The notes under the pieces: model-generated | Databases searched by the model: none | What the model saw: only the letters and a program-made list of their open reading frames with translations | Told to the model about the DNA's origin: nothing | Assembly (NCBI RefSeq): GCF_000264905.1 | Contig: NW_006763132.1 | Location: 3,516,696 to 3,580,695 of the forward strand | Direction: 5' to 3' | DNA length: 64,000 nt | DNA from: Stereum hirsutum FP-91666 SS1 | Lineage: Eukaryota; Basidiomycota; Agaricomycetes; Russulales; Stereaceae | In this document: one piece after another, positions 45,078 to 58,000 of the stretch | Layout of the letters: every line of letters begins with the position of its first letter | Numbering within the stretch: the stretch's first letter is position 1 | Translations under genes and position numbers: made by a program

Positions 45078-48000
45078 TCAAGCAGTCGGTTCCGGGGATT
45101 CGTCCTGGAAAATATCTGCAGCCTGCTCCTGCCACATCGACCAATACAGCCCACGCATCCTCATCAGCTCTTCGTGCGTCCCGCGCTCGAAGACCTCGCC
45201 GTCCTTGAGCACGATGATCAAGTCTGTAAAGCAGTGATGATGAGTCCTCAGGCAACCGTATGGTTCGAGAAGAGTACACGTACCAGATTCGACAACAGTC
45301 CGCAATCTATGGGCTATGAATATGCTAGTCCGAGACTTATCAGCGAGCATCGAATTAATGTTCCGCATCAGTTCAGCCTCGGTATGCGCGTCCAATGCCG
45401 AAGTCTGCGCCACCGCCACACCAGCTCGTCAGCACGCCAATCCCAATGCCCTAGGGAACTAGATGGAAACTCACCGCCTCATCAAAGAACAAGATCGGGG
45501 GGTCCTTCAACAACACCCTCGCCACCGCCAACCTCTGTTTTTCCCCTCCACTCAACATCGCGCCCCTCTCCCCCACCGTTGTCTGATAGCCATTCGGCAA
45601 CCTCATCACGCTCTCATGTACCCTCGCCTTCTTACAAGCCTCCATAACCTCATCATCGCTCGCTTCCACCTGCCCAGCCGCATACCCCAATCTCCCATAC
45701 TTCACGTTATGCATCACGTCTTCGTGGAAGAGTGGCGTATCCTGTGGCACGACCCCGATGTGCTTCCTCACGCTCTCGAGCTGACACTGCATGATGTCCT
45801 GGCCGTCGATGAGGATCCGGCCGGATTGCGGCGTGTAGAACCGGAAGAGAAGGCGGAAGACAGTGGATTTGCCACAGCCGGATGGACCGACGATCGCGGT
45901 TTTGGAACCGGCGGGGATAGTGAAGGAGAGTGAGCGGAAGATGGGACGGGTGGGGTTGTAAGCGAAGGCGACGTTGTCGAAGGTTATGGATCCACCGGTG
46001 AGGGAGAGAGGTTTGGCGGTTGGAAGGTCCTGTATTCGAGCGTAATTGTAAAATGTGAGGCGGTCTTAAGAAAGATTGAAGATTGGAGGGAGATGCAAAC
46101 CTTCGGTGGTTCGTGCTGATCTTGTAAGCTGTACAGAACCTCCATATCGAGCAGGCTCTGTCTGATCTCGCGATAAATCGTCCCTAGGAAGTTGAGTGGC
46201 ATTGATAGCTGGAAGACAAGCTGATTGACCATGACGAGGTCTCCAACGGTCATCGAGCCTTTGGAACGCGCGTCACTTCAGTTGTCACGTTAGAGCACAG
46301 TTGAGCGAGGGGGTCTTACCATTGATAACCCCTTGTGCAGCTAAGAACATTATGCCCGTCAAGGCCGTCGAGAAGATGATATTCTGGCCAGAGTTGAGGA
46401 GCGCCAGTGATGTCGCAATCTTAATGGACGCCTTTTCGTATGTCTTCAGATGCCGGTCGTACTGTTTGACTTCGTAGGCTTCGTTCCCGAAGTGCTATTC
46501 AACATTACACGCGAAAGACTCAGAATAGTTATGTGAATGAAAAATGTACGAGACTTACTTTGACAGCCTCGTAATTCATCAACGAGTCTACAGCAACGGT
46601 TGCGGCCTTGTTATCCGCGACGTTTGCATCTCTTCGAAACTGCGTCCTATATTCCATGACACGCCACATGTAGCTTTCAGTCTGCGAGATCGGAAAGCGG
46701 CCAGTGTAATGGAAAGACATACCGCCATGAAGTAGTCTTTACGGTGAACCAAGTGTACGCTGCCATTGTGCCGAGAGTAATCGCTGCGTAGTCCCATCCG
46801 AATTTGTACGTCTACGGAAATAGATCAACATCTGGAAAGGGCACTTCATCGCCCTAACGTACCAAAATGCCACAAACAAGAGAGATTTCCAGTGCAGTGG
46901 GAACCACACGGAATAAAATGGCCTGCAGAATGAATGTGATGCCTCTGACGCGTACTATATGTCAGTTACATGCTCTGTCCTAACGGCGATTGGAATACAG
47001 ACTTACTTCGTTCCTCGATCAATAGCCCTGGTCAGACCACCCGTCTGCCGAGATAGATGGAAACGAAGGTCGAGGTTGAGAAGGTGCTCAAATGTCTGTC
47101 GAGCGACTTTGCGAACGGCGCGTTGGCCTACGTTGGCGAAGACGGCATTGAGGAGTTCGCCAAAGAGTGTGGCACCGATGCGAGCGCCTCCATCTGTATT
47201 CACGCAAAGGAAGGGGTCAGAACACCTCACATGCACAGTGTCATAGGGTTTGTAGATTAGGGCTCGTTCATCTCTCTCCTAAAATGTAAAAGATGACCTG
47301 GCCATGAAACACGGATGGGGTCGTGCGGCGTGCCACAAGCGCTGAAAGTGCTACGCGTCCTTCGGCAAACGATTGCATGTTCCGGATGATATTTCCATGG
47401 TATAATATCGTTGTGAGAGGAGTGACAGGCGTGTGAATCTCATAAAGGAGCAAATATTGGTGCAACCAATACCTCAAAAGCTCAAGAGTACCTGCGCGAC
47501 GAGTGCCACAGAGGCTTGTGCAGTGTGGCGCGGAGCACGCCATCCGTATGTTCAATCGCAGGGAACAGCAACGCAAGCGATGGAGCGGCAGCTCAAGCGA
47601 TGGTGCGATTGATACCCTTCTTGCGGTGGTCCAAGAATATCCTGCAGAACAAGGGGCAAACCGGACGACGTACACGCAAGAACGACAGACCCGCACACGA
47701 CCCATACTGCAGAGTCGGATGATATGGGAATGTTGAGGACGTCGATGATTTGTTTGAAGAAGAACGGGACTTGCACATTCAGCACCTAAAAATCGTTACA
47801 ACTGAGTATACCGACACGTACGTGAGAACATACCTTCCCGGCTACAAGCAGTCCAACACCGAGCAGTACACGCCCTCGTGTGCCCCAGTCATCCTTCGGC
47901 CAGACGTTAACTGCGAGTTTTCTAATGATAGACCAGTCTCGCTTTCGTTGCTCTCCTGCAGATATCTGAGTCTCATTTGCTGTAAGGTCCTGTCGATCCC

Positions 48001-48250
48001 TTGGTGAGGCTGACGATGTCGGTGAAGGACTGGGCGTGGACGTGGTGGTGGGAGCGGGAGGTTGAGCCTTGGATTGAGGAGACTTTGGATCCTGCTGATT
48101 CTGGGCAAGATTCTGATATCTTCTACAGAATATAATAGGTCTATGCGGTCGAATATTGAAAGCGAGAGGATGCCTAGGATGAGGGAGCGACCTGGCTGAG
48201 GCCGTCCTCAAAGCGCTGAACATGGCCGTCAGCGGGAGAGTGTGCAACAT
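45078..48250 (-). CDS. atm1: Mitochondrial half-size ABC transporter (Atm1-type)
   Basis: Atm1 exports a sulfur-containing compound from mitochondria for cytosolic iron-sulfur protein assembly. The N-terminus ([20 protein letters not shown]) is basic and Ser/Ala-rich, like a presequence. Then come [60 protein letters not shown] and [20 protein letters not shown], hallmark Atm1 sequences. The nucleotide-binding domain has a Walker A (GPSGCGKST), [20 protein letters not shown], signature [16 protein letters not shown], Walker B ILFFDEA and the end [17 protein letters not shown]. The stop is at 45078-45080. Many short introns split the gene. The start at 48250 is the first in-frame ATG. A second at 48223 would shorten the presequence. 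It is divergent from the SDR at 48472. Confidence 0.9.
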
Positions 48251-48471
48251 TATCTTATCTGATAGAGCTCGAGCATCTACCCCTCTCGGAGATTGCCGGA
48301 GCCCGCTTCCCGGCAACCAAACCGGCACGCCAGCAACTCCTTCTGATTGCCACCATCAATTATGGCGGTGCTTGCTCGACGAAGTGAAAGCTCGCTGCAC
48401 TCCCAGGCTTTACATGCTGTAGGCGGCTGTCAACTCTGTCCTATACTTCTACCTCCTTTTTATAGCTTAGG

Positions 48472-49917
48472 ATGAAGTATTCTGGAAAGACTGCCTTCAT
48501 AACAGGCAGGTTATCCTATACGGACTATGGCAGAATACTTTGAGACACGACAGCTCATCTACTCCTTCATTCTGCAGGTGGCGCATCTGGCATCGGAAAG
48601 TATCTCACAGAGCATCTCACCGCCAACGGGTTAGTTTTTCATTGGCATTCCGTACATTCACCCAGCTAACCAATGTCCACCAGCGCTGTCGTGGTCTGCG
48701 CCGACATTAACGCCAATGCCGGTACAACTTTTGTCAAAGGGTTGAACCAGAGCGTTCCTGCTCCCATAGCCCACTTCTTACAGCTGGACGTGACGAAGCG
48801 GGATGCTGTCTTTGATGCCTTTGAGAGGGCTCACTCGATGATTACCAAAGTCGACCCGAAAGCCAGACTGGACTTCGTCTTTCCGTCAGTGTTCCCATAT
48901 CGTTCGCCCCGGAAGGCGCTCATTGTGGTTTGGTATTTAGGAACGCCGGTGTCGCCGCTCGTGGTTTCCCGTATCAACAGGGAGGAGTTAACGTTCGTGA
49001 CCCTCATAGCCCCCTTGTGGGCGTTCCATGACATTTTACTCATGATACCATATCTAGTTGTCGCCCATTAACGTCAACCTCATAGGTGTCATATACACCA
49101 TCGAAGGTCGAGTCCATACCGCCGCGAGTACGCCAGCATAGTGCGCTCACAACGACAATTCCTATGAATGTCTAGCTGCCGTTCGGTACTTCAGAACCCA
49201 CGACGTCCACCCAGGCCGAATTGTCGTCACCGCCTCGCTGTCATCCGTCTTCCCTTTAAATACGGATCCTCTTTAGTACGCTTATTCTCTGTTACCATCT
49301 GTAATGTTCAATGACGAGCTTTAATCCGTAGTACGGCCTCGAAAGCCGGCGTCCTGGCACTCGTACGTGCCACGGCAGCCCAAACGGTTAGAGACAATAT
49401 CTATGTCAAGTATGTCTCCACCACCGCTTCCTGTTGACCTTCTCCATTCACTCATTTATGTCATTCAGTGCTGTGGGCCCGGTACGCATCATCCTATCTT
49501 TTAGCCATCCACTTAAATTCGCTGGCATTCATTCAACTCACATCGGCTCTACAGGGCTTCACTCTCACGCCTCTCATCCCTCCAGAAGTCGAACGCAAGC
49601 TCCGCAGACTAGGTCTTTCGACCACACGAGACACAGGCACGTCTTCCACTTTTACACTCCTTATTCCTCCCTGAAGTCATGTGATTCAACATCGTAACTC
49701 GTCACATTTGGTCTTTGCGCATAATCACCAGTCATCCGCGCGTTCGAACTGTTTCTGGACCCCTCGTCCAAGCTGTACGGTCAATTCGCCCAAGCAGTAG
49801 ACGACGAAGTGGTGTTGTGCGAATATCCCACCCCCAGTAAGCATTTCTCTGATATTTCATTACTTGAACTCATCGCGTGGTACAGATTTCAAGAGTCATC
49901 ACAACGCAAAGCTTTAG
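48472..49917 (+). CDS. Short-chain dehydrogenase/reductase (15-hydroxyprostaglandin dehydrogenase-like)
   Basis: NAD(P)-dependent oxidoreductase. Exon 1 (48472-48505) reads MKYSGKTAFIT, and the next exon from 48578 completes GGASGIGKYLTEHLTANGAV, the TGxxxGxG cofactor loop. The donor here is GC (see findings). Further exons give VVVCADINANAGTTFVK, RLDFVFPNAGVAARGFP, GRIVVTASLSSVFPL and the active site YTASKAGVLALVRATAAQTV. Then come VNAVGPGFTLTPLIPPEVER and an end FKSHHNAKL (stop 49915-49917). Seven or so introns. All catalytic residues are present. It shares a 221-base divergent upstream region with the Atm1-type gene. The substrate is unknown. Confidence 0.8.
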
Positions 49918-51379
49918 GATTGATAAATACCCACTCTTGGACAGAATCCCGGAATAAATATCTTGGTATCCTTATTTTCTACGCGCATGTAGGAGCGTTT
50001 CACGCCTATGTTGAACAAGGGCCTAGCTCAGTATTACTGTCGAGATATTGTTGCACGTCGATGTAACGTTCAATCACGCCCCGTTGTGCGACGTTGGCGA
50101 TTGTAGCCACTATCACAGGCAGCGTTTGTCGCTCTTTCTCCGGATCGGTCAACTTGAAGCTGACAACGACCGTGATTTCGGCGTCTTGACCACCTTGTTC
50201 AAATATTGCATTGCAGCCGGAGACGTCTGGCTGGACATACCTGGTAGCCGTGATGAGGTTCTGTTTTGGTTGATTGTTTGGTTCGATTTCTCGAGTTCCT
50301 GGTGCAGTAACTCCGCGGAACCAATATAGAGGTTGCGGGGCCCAGATTCTGCACAATGGATCAATATCTGGACAGCGTTGTAACATGGACCATGCAGATT
50401 TGCTATTCAGCCGTCCAGAAAAAGCTCTTCTAATGAGCACAGAGAATGTTTTCGGATATTGTCCGGATTTCCCAGCCGACGAGAACGTCGCGCGCCAAAC
50501 ACGCTGAGTGCAGAGTCTACGCTCCGGAAACTCGGGGAGGTTTCACAGTGTGCATTGTATAACAAAGATGGTATTATGAATGCCCTTCATGTAAGGTTCA
50601 CTCGGCTCTCGGGTAGACTTCAGGGGAGTCGGTTTTTCTTTGCATAGTTCACGTTTCGCCCCCTAGCGGACTTACGCCCAATATTTCCACCATTGTTCCT
50701 TCCAATTTTCGTGGACCGTTTGATGCATCATGCACCAATGCATGAAAACGAACTCGGATGTTATTCGGACCAACTTGAGCAGCACTCCCAGCATTTCATT
50801 ATGTACCGAACAGACTGCCCTCGTCGACATGCCGTACAGATTCTGGGGCGTATTGTCTACTGTTCCCGAATCTTTATTTGTATGGAGTCGTCGAAAGATC
50901 CTACCAGGCGCATTTATAAGTGACGCATGTAATTAAATGTGTGAAACATTCTCTCGTTGGGCTGCCATTCCTGGGGCCGGGAAACGCTTCCTCCCATCGT
51001 TCACGTGATGAAGAGCGACGACTGTACCATGAATTTCCTAGACGACTTCGTATCCCTCGAGATCATCATAAGTCCTCGAGCCGAGTACAGCTTGGTCTAT
51101 GGCATGAGGATCTGTTAAGGCGACGAGGACCTCCCCAATCATTTTTTAAACCGGTACACTACTAGGTCAGGGCTTATTCATGCGTCGTCACAATCCAAAG
51201 TTATGTTACACAAGAGAAGATAGCTCGGCTTAGGAGGGACTGCATACATGCCGTGCCAGAAAATTTGAAGTCGCAGTTGGTGAATCGTAGGATGCGTATA
51301 TATACAGGCAGCATATGTGCTCTTTTTCTTTGTCTCCCATCGAGTCACTCACCAGCCCCTTTTCGCTATCAAATCAACG
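49918..51379. other. Long stretch without firm gene
   Basis: A minus-strand frame at 50006-50440 (144 codons) has no recognisable domain. I would not call it a gene. A TATA-like run (tatatata) at about 51297-51304 belongs to the secreted-protein paralogue. Confidence 0.45.
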
Positions 51380-52364
51380 ATGCGCTTCTCCATCACCACC
51401 ATTGTCTCTCTCGTCACCGCTTCTGCTACCCTGGTCAGCAGTGCTTCCATCATGCGCCCAGACGGCGACAACGGATCCTGCGCCCAGCTCCACCGTATAT
51501 GTGCTGGACAGGTTCAGTACGATCTCAACAACGTCTGGGCTATAGAGTCCTGTCTATTTGCGGGTATCTGCTACGAGAGACAGAGTGCCAACTTGGATCA
51601 TTTCTTGGGTGCGCTGTGACAGGAGGTGGGCCTCTCCGGAGCGCCTCCCAACAGTCTGACTTCCCAAAGGGTCCCGCCGCCTGTGAGTAGTGGAGATTCT
51701 TCACTGCTCCGAATTTCTATAGCTACAAGAGGGTTTCACGAGATTGAAGGCCATTACCTCATTGATAGGTCTTCGTTACTATCTCGAAGGGTGGACAGAC
51801 GAGTACTCAGCAGAACTATATCGACGCATACTATGGGTCAGTAATTTTTCAGATATTTCCACCTCTCTTCATCTATCTTAACTTACCTTGCCTTGTACAG
51901 CACTCTCGACGTCACCCATGGGCCATACCCGACCAGCCCTGAACCCGCCATTTTTGACTATCACCGTATGGCGTCCTGGTACGTCTTCCATGCCATCCCC
52001 ATCCGACCTCTCGACCTTTCGAATATTCATAGCGAAGGATCCTCTTTTCTGCCAACGCAGAAATGAATCACGATTACATTCTGCTGTAACAGAACACATA
52101 CCGCCTTTGTCCGCACGAGTTCTGAGCGTGCAGAACAAGATTGTTTTCATTTCTGCCCGTACAGAAAACTGGATCCGGCGCTGTGATTACGGCTGACTTT
52201 CTGAACTCAGGACCGGCTTCTGCGACGGCGTCATCCCGTACCAAAACTTTGCCGACTATTTCCAGTTCAGCGCCACCCGTCCCGCGAATTTCTGCCCCAA
52301 CCTGAACCACTTCGGGTTCAGCGCCTCTCGTCCCGCACAAGCTCCTGCGAAATTCTGCACCTAG
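51380..52364 (+). pseudogene. Paralogue of the small secreted protein, with in-frame stop
   Basis: The start at 51380 gives a signal peptide (RFSITTIVSLVTASATLVSS) and NGSCAQLHRICAGQVQYDLN, then ESCLFAGICYERQSANLDHF, close to the gene at 30616-31374. Where that gene has Trp in LWETEG, this copy has TGA (51617-51619), and homology continues in the same frame afterwards. Later exons still match: VFVTISKGGQTSTQQNYIDA, LDVTHGPYPTSPEPAIFDYH and TGFCDGVIPYQNFADYFQFS. The last intron is about 230 nt and contains a foldback element. The C-terminus is changed by a small internal duplication and ends at 52362-52364. The product would be a 79-residue fragment. Confidence 0.75.
52037..52176. mobile_element. 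Foldback / MITE-like insertion in an intron
   Basis: The 140 bases begin and end with ggatcc and have imperfect inverted arms (ttttctg...gcagaaatga against tcatttctgc...cagaaaa). Each arm is itself partly palindromic. The intron holding it is about 230 nt against about 50 nt in the paralogue. No coding content. Other copies would be needed to prove mobility. Confidence 0.5.
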
Positions 52365-53014
52365 ACATCGAACGACCAACGCAGCTGGATCTAGACGTCG
52401 GATATCGTAATAGCGATTGTTCCAGCAGTCGGTCATTTTTTCTACCTTTCCTACCGTAATGTTTGGCTGTGTAGTTGTGGACTTTGAGATTCTGATGGAA
52501 ATCTCAAGTTTCGAGGAGCTCATATGATCAACCAAAAGAATGTTGACACTATATGCGCTTCCAAGTCGCATGCCTCGCCATTCTTACATCTTTATTCCCT
52601 GCGCTATGTAGCAACAAGCCCTGCCGATTTCGCGTGCGTACAAGTAGTGGTCAGCTGAACTCACAACCGGGGACCCACATTTCATCGGCACCGAACGTAA
52701 CTTACCGTCGATGCGATGTGGGTCACAAATCGTCAAGTGCGAGCAGATATCCAGGATGAGTTGATGGGCGCGGAGTTCAGCGTGCGGTTGCGAACTTACA
52801 GAACGCGTGCGCTTCGGCAGGTGATGGAGTTTGTACGCGCACACGTCGGCAAGCAGGTACTGTATACGACAATTCAACTTCAACTAATGTGAATGACCAT
52901 GCTTATAAAACCTACCGTCATGCGTGGTAGTGATATAAGCCCTTGCATTTCGACCTCAGAAAGCTTCACGCACCCCCAATCTTTCATCCAAACCACAGCC
53001 TTCAACCAAACATC
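52365..53014. other. Intergenic stretch upstream of the dehydrogenase
   Basis: No gene seen. Confidence 0.5.
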
Positions 53015-54160
53015 ATGTCCGCCCCAACGACAACGACCGCTGGGGCCTCTGAACTCCCCACTACATACTCAGCACTGGTCCTCACCTCCACCTCCACGCC
53101 CCTCACAGTCGAAACTCGCCCTCTCCCCACCGCCACTCCAGGCAGCGCCATCGTCCGCATCCTCTTCTCCCCCCTAATCTCATACATGGGCGAGGTCTAC
53201 TCCGGTAAACGCTCCTACCCCTTCCCTACTCCCTTCGTCCCCGGAACAAGCGCAATAGGCCGTGTCGCTGCCGTCGGCCCTGACGCGACGCACTTCGAAC
53301 CGGGCAAACTGGTGTATGTGGATTGTTGCATACGGGGGAGGGACGACACGAGCGCGAGAATGTTGATGGGCTTGAGTGAGGGTTTCGGGGAGGGGACTAA
53401 GAGGTTGATGAGGGGGGAATGGAGGGATGGGACACTAGCGGAGTATGTGAAGGCGCCGTTGGAAAATTGTTTCGTGTTGGATGAGGCGAGATTGACACGC
53501 GGTTTGGGGGAAGGAGGGATGGGGTATGATCTGGAGAGGATAACTTATATTTCGACGTTGTTGGTGCCATATGGAGGGTTGAGGGATGTTGGACTACAGG
53601 CGGGGGAGACGGTCATCGTGGCGCCAGCGACGGGAGCCTATGGAGGTGCGGCGGTACAGGTGGCACTGGCGATGGGTGCGGGAAAGGTGATTGCGATGGG
53701 TAGGAACCAGGAAAAGTTGCGGAAGATCAAGAGCATCAGCGAACGAGTCGAGATCGTCGCGATCATAGGTGACATGGAGAAGGAGACCGAAGCACTCAAA
53801 CAGTTTGGACCCGTCGACGTGTTCTTCGATATTTCGCCGCCGGAGGCAAAGCTGTCGACACATGTCAATAGTGGGATCCATTCGCTGAGGCATGGAGGAA
53901 GGGCGAGCTTGATGGGAGGAATCGGGAGAGAGGTGCCGTTGCCGTTCTTCTGGATCGTGTTTCAAGATTTGCAGTTGAAGGGGAAGTGGATGTATGAGAG
54001 AAAGGATATCGAAGGGTTCATTCAGTTGGTGAACTCGGGGATGATGAAGCTTGATAGAGTGGAGATTGTGGGCAAGTTTGGGCTGGAAGAATGGGAGCAG
54101 GCATTTGAGGTGGCGAAGGAGAACGCGGATATGGGGCAGGTGGTGCTCATGGCGCCGTGA
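53015..54160 (+). CDS. Medium-chain dehydrogenase/reductase (zinc-type alcohol dehydrogenase-like)
   Basis: A single intronless frame of 381 residues. The N-terminal GroES-like domain contains YSALVLTSTSTPLTVETRPL, PTPFVPGTSAIGRVAAVGPD. The Rossmann domain has GETVIVAPATGAYGGAAVQV, ALAMGAGKVIAMGRNQEKLR. The C-terminal region reads HGGRASLMGGIGREVPLPFF and KWMYERKDIEGFIQLVNSGM. The usual catalytic zinc Cys/His set is not evident (no GHE motif), so it is closer to zinc-independent, isopropanol-dehydrogenase-like or quinone-reductase-like members. The ATG at 53015 is chosen over in-frame positions further upstream because the peptide MSAPTTTTAG fits the family's short N-terminus. Stop 54158-54160. 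Confidence 0.85.
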   Translation: MSAPTTTTAGASELPTTYSALVLTSTSTPLTVETRPLPTATPGSAIVRILFSPLISYMGEVYSGKRSYPFPTPFVPGTSAIGRVAAVGPDATHFEPGKLVYVDCCIRGRDDTSARMLMGLSEGFGEGTKRLMRGEWRDGTLAEYVKAPLENCFVLDEARLTRGLGEGGMGYDLERITYISTLLVPYGGLRDVGLQAGETVIVAPATGAYGGAAVQVALAMGAGKVIAMGRNQEKLRKIKSISERVEIVAIIGDMEKETEALKQFGPVDVFFDISPPEAKLSTHVNSGIHSLRHGGRASLMGGIGREVPLPFFWIVFQDLQLKGKWMYERKDIEGFIQLVNSGMMKLDRVEIVGKFGLEEWEQAFEVAKENADMGQVVLMAP

Positions 54161-55014
54161 AGGATGAATCGTTCCAAGCCACTGTATATACATCTTTCGG
54201 ACCTTATGCTCGCGAACTTAGAGAGATAACACCCCAAGTTCATTAAAGCAGAGACAGCGAACTCTCTATCGCAGCTATGAGACCTGGACCAGTCCGGAAC
54301 GCAGTGGTGGATTCAAGTTCGTGTCAATGCCAGCGGATAAGGTAGTTAAGTTCAACGACGTGACTCCGAGTTGTAGTCCAAGACCTCGAGTGGTCATGTC
54401 TCGCCGGGCGAGCGACATAAGTAATAAGCAAACTAGTTCGAGAGGAAGAGTCGGGCAAAGACAGGGAAGGAAGGATGCATGATGTGGGAGCATGATGACT
54501 CGAAGCGGCGAGGGTGTGTGGCGCTCCAGGCTCGGAATGCCACCACGTGTTTTCGTCCATTTTTTGTCCTCTTCCTTGGAGTCGTCCTGCCACACTGGAA
54601 GCTCCTGGACGTCGACGTCGAAGATGCCTGGCGATGCACCATCTTCCTCTTTGCAAGTCTGGGCCCTTGACTATTTTTTACATTCATATTTATCGCTGAA
54701 TACACACGGCTGTCATATGTGCGTTCTTGTTGCTCATATCTACGCCTCCTCAAGCTGTAGCGGTCTGTCAAGTCCGGAACCGTCAAAAAAAACCATGAAG
54801 CAGTGCATGAATCCGATATACTGTTTATTTAGAGCGTGCGACTTGGTTATTCTCAGCGTTAGTGCTCTAGACGGTGCCCTGATCACGCTGGAACTGCCTT
54901 GCACCGCAATCACCAATTGCGAGTACGGGCAAAGGGTTCACGGCGCTACTGCTCTCTTTCCCTCCCTCTCTATCCCTCTCGTTCGCCCTTGACTCTGCGA
55001 GCACACAGAACAAT
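54161..55014. other. Intergenic stretch between dehydrogenase and NLR gene
   Basis: No gene seen. It contains the upstream region of the NLR-type gene. Confidence 0.5.
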
Positions 55015-58000
55015 ATGTCGGAGCCAGCTCCCACTGAAGGTCTCCGTTTACTTGCATTGGGTATGTTCTACTCAGTCTCTTTGTCTCTTGGCCATCGCTG
55101 ATATCTGTTCATAGATGGCGGCGGCATCCGTGGCCTGTCATCCCTCCAGGTCCTATGGAACCTCATGCGCGAGATCCAACTATCTGAACATCTAGAGAAA
55201 ATGCCGTTGCCTTGCGAATGTTTCGATCTGATTGGTGGTACAAGCACCGGAGGGTACGTTGACGCTAACGATTTACCAGAACACTCATCTGAGATCGTTT
55301 AGGATCATTGCGCTCATGCTGGGCCGCCTTCGCATGTCCGTCGACGACGCCCTCCACAAGTACGCCCAGCTTTCAAAGGATGTATTCTCAGACGAAAAGT
55401 TTCTTGGGGATGGAGCTTTCAAGGCGAGTAATCTAGAGGCTGCGATAAAGAAAGTCATCTCAGCACAACCCGCGGCTATGCACGACTCGGAGGCGAGGAT
55501 GAGGGATGATGCGCCCTCTGGTGGATTGTGCAGGACGTACGTACCAAGGATTATTTTTATCTTTAGCCCGACCAGCGTTGAAGATTGATTTTCGTTCCAG
55601 TTTTGTCTGCGTTACGGCTCCAGTCGCTTTAGGTTCACCCACTCCCACGCTCTTCCGGACCTACGAACCTCGCCACGAACGCTTCATCAACTGTAAGATC
55701 TGGGAAGCAGCTCGCGCTACATCCGCTGCGCCTACATTCTTCAAGCCGATCGAGATTGACAATGGCTTTGGCATTCTCAGTCGCTACACTGACGGCGGCA
55801 TTGGTCATAACAACCCTGCTGGTGTTGTTCTTCATGAGGCATCTTCGATATTCCCAGAGCGAAAAATCGCTTGTATGATCAGTATTGGGACTGGAAAGCT
55901 AAAAGTGTCTAGGCTCGACAGACCTGGTTTCATTCAGCGTATTATGCCACGCATCGATGTCGCTGTCGCTATTGTAAAGATCGTCACAGACTGTGAAACG
56001 GTCGCAGAGGATATGGAGCACCGCTTCCATGATTCGCCAGGCGTATATTTTCGCTTTAATGTCGACCAGGGCATGGATGGTGTTAAGCTTTCAGATTGGG
56101 ACAAGCTGGACGTGGTGCATGATGTCACCGAAATGTATCTGAGGTCTACAACGGTCTCGAAGACGATGACAGATGCGGCGGCAGCTGTACGAGCTCGACG
56201 CGGAGTCGCTCCGACCGTCCAAGCTAGTATGTTCTGTTCATTGTATTTTCTTAAATTCCATCTAACTCATAGCGGCAATAGGTGGTGCGCTTCCGAGGGC
56301 TGTTGCTCATTCGAAGCCTGTTGCGATCCGCAAACGCTGCCCTCCTTCAACACCGTATTTCACGGGGAGAGACTCCATTCTCTCGAGAATGACTCTATAC
56401 TTCTCTGGAAAGTCCGGGCGGCGTCGTATATTTGTGGTTCACGGCCTGGGCGGCAGTGGTAAGAGCCAGATATCACGCAGATTTGTGGAGATCGTACAGA
56501 GCAGTGAGCCAGAGAGGTATGCTTTTCATGATGCACACAAATTGAACTCTGGCTTTGCGCTGACTATGTTGGTATCTTTAGATTCTTGGATGTGTTTTAC
56601 GTTGACGGAAGCAGTGAAGAGACGATCAAAACAGACATGGCAAGCATCGCCGTGGACAAAGGAATCGGTGATTCCGACACCGATGCGATACGATGGATGG
56701 AGAGCCACGGCGATTGGCTCCTCGTCCTCGACAGCGCTGATGACCCTAGTCTCAATCTCAGTGACTTCATCCCACAAAATCCCCACGGGAACACCATTAT
56801 CACTAGTCGTAATGCTCAGACGAGTGATTATGGTCGAGCATCTGGATCATGCTGTGAACTACTGAGCATGAGCCCTGACGAAGCAAAGACGCTGTTTCTC
56901 TGGCGTGCAGGTCTGATAAAGACCAAAGACGAAGCCGTCAGTCTAAGTGATCACGAGAACGGGATTGTCGAAACGATCCTCAAGGTATGTACATGATTCG
57001 CTCTATTGTCGACCACCCGGGGAAGTAGGTCTCGGCTGATATGATTCAATCTCAAACAGGAGCTCGGGTATTTTGCTCTTGCCATTACCCAGGCCTCTGC
57101 GTATATTGCGAGTAACCCAACTTGCGGCCTTGACCAGTACCTTGAGCTGTTCCGTAAACAACATCGGAAGTTGCTTGAGAAGTACAACGAGAGAGTACAG
57201 CGGCTCGATTCCTATGATGGCACAGTCTATACGACGTGGAACATCAGCTTTGAGCGTCTTCTGCTGAGAAACCCGCTAGCCGCCACATTCCTGCGTGTCT
57301 GCGCCTTTCTGCATCATGAGTCCATTTCCGAATCCATTTTCAGAAATGCGGCCGCCGTGCTGCCTACCTTTAACACCATAATTCCGCCTTCGGACGTTGT
57401 ATTGTCTTGGGTCACAAAATTCCTTCACAAATTCATTACAGTCGATGAGAACACATGGGATGACAGCATTTTTCTTCAGGTGGTACAAGATCTGTGTTCG
57501 TACTCCCTCATGAGCGCTTCAGGAGGAAGCAATCTATCCGTTCATCTCCTGGTACAGGATTGGACTCGAAATTATGACAGTAACACGGTCACTCCAAGCT
57601 ATGCATCATTTATTTTGGGCCTATCGATATCACATTCTTATGGCCATTATGGGATGTCGAACTACAATGATGATCTCCGCAGATTGCTTCTACATGTCCA
57701 AGAGGTCCAGTGTCATGATAATCATCTGGCCATATATACAGCAGACTGGTACGGGAAACTATATGATGATAGTGGAAAGTACAAGAATGCGGAAATTATG
57801 AAGAAAATGGTGATGGATGCGAGGACATCTGCTCTCAGCCAGGAGCATCCTTCAACACTGATCAGCATGGGCAACCTTGCATCGACATACCGGAATCAAG
57901 GTCGGTGGATGGATGCGGAGAAGCTGCAGGTGACAGTGCTGGAGGCGAAGAAGCGGGTGCTCGGCGAGGAGCATCCTTCAACACTGATCAGCATGGGCAA

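Noticed and set aside
50006..50440. Minus-strand frame of 144 codons as a gene
   Set aside because: No domain, no splice-supported extension and no promoter-like element. Too weak to call.
53594..54193. Minus-strand frame of 199 codons rich in His, Leu and Arg
   Set aside because: Antisense to the medium-chain dehydrogenase, with no family resemblance.
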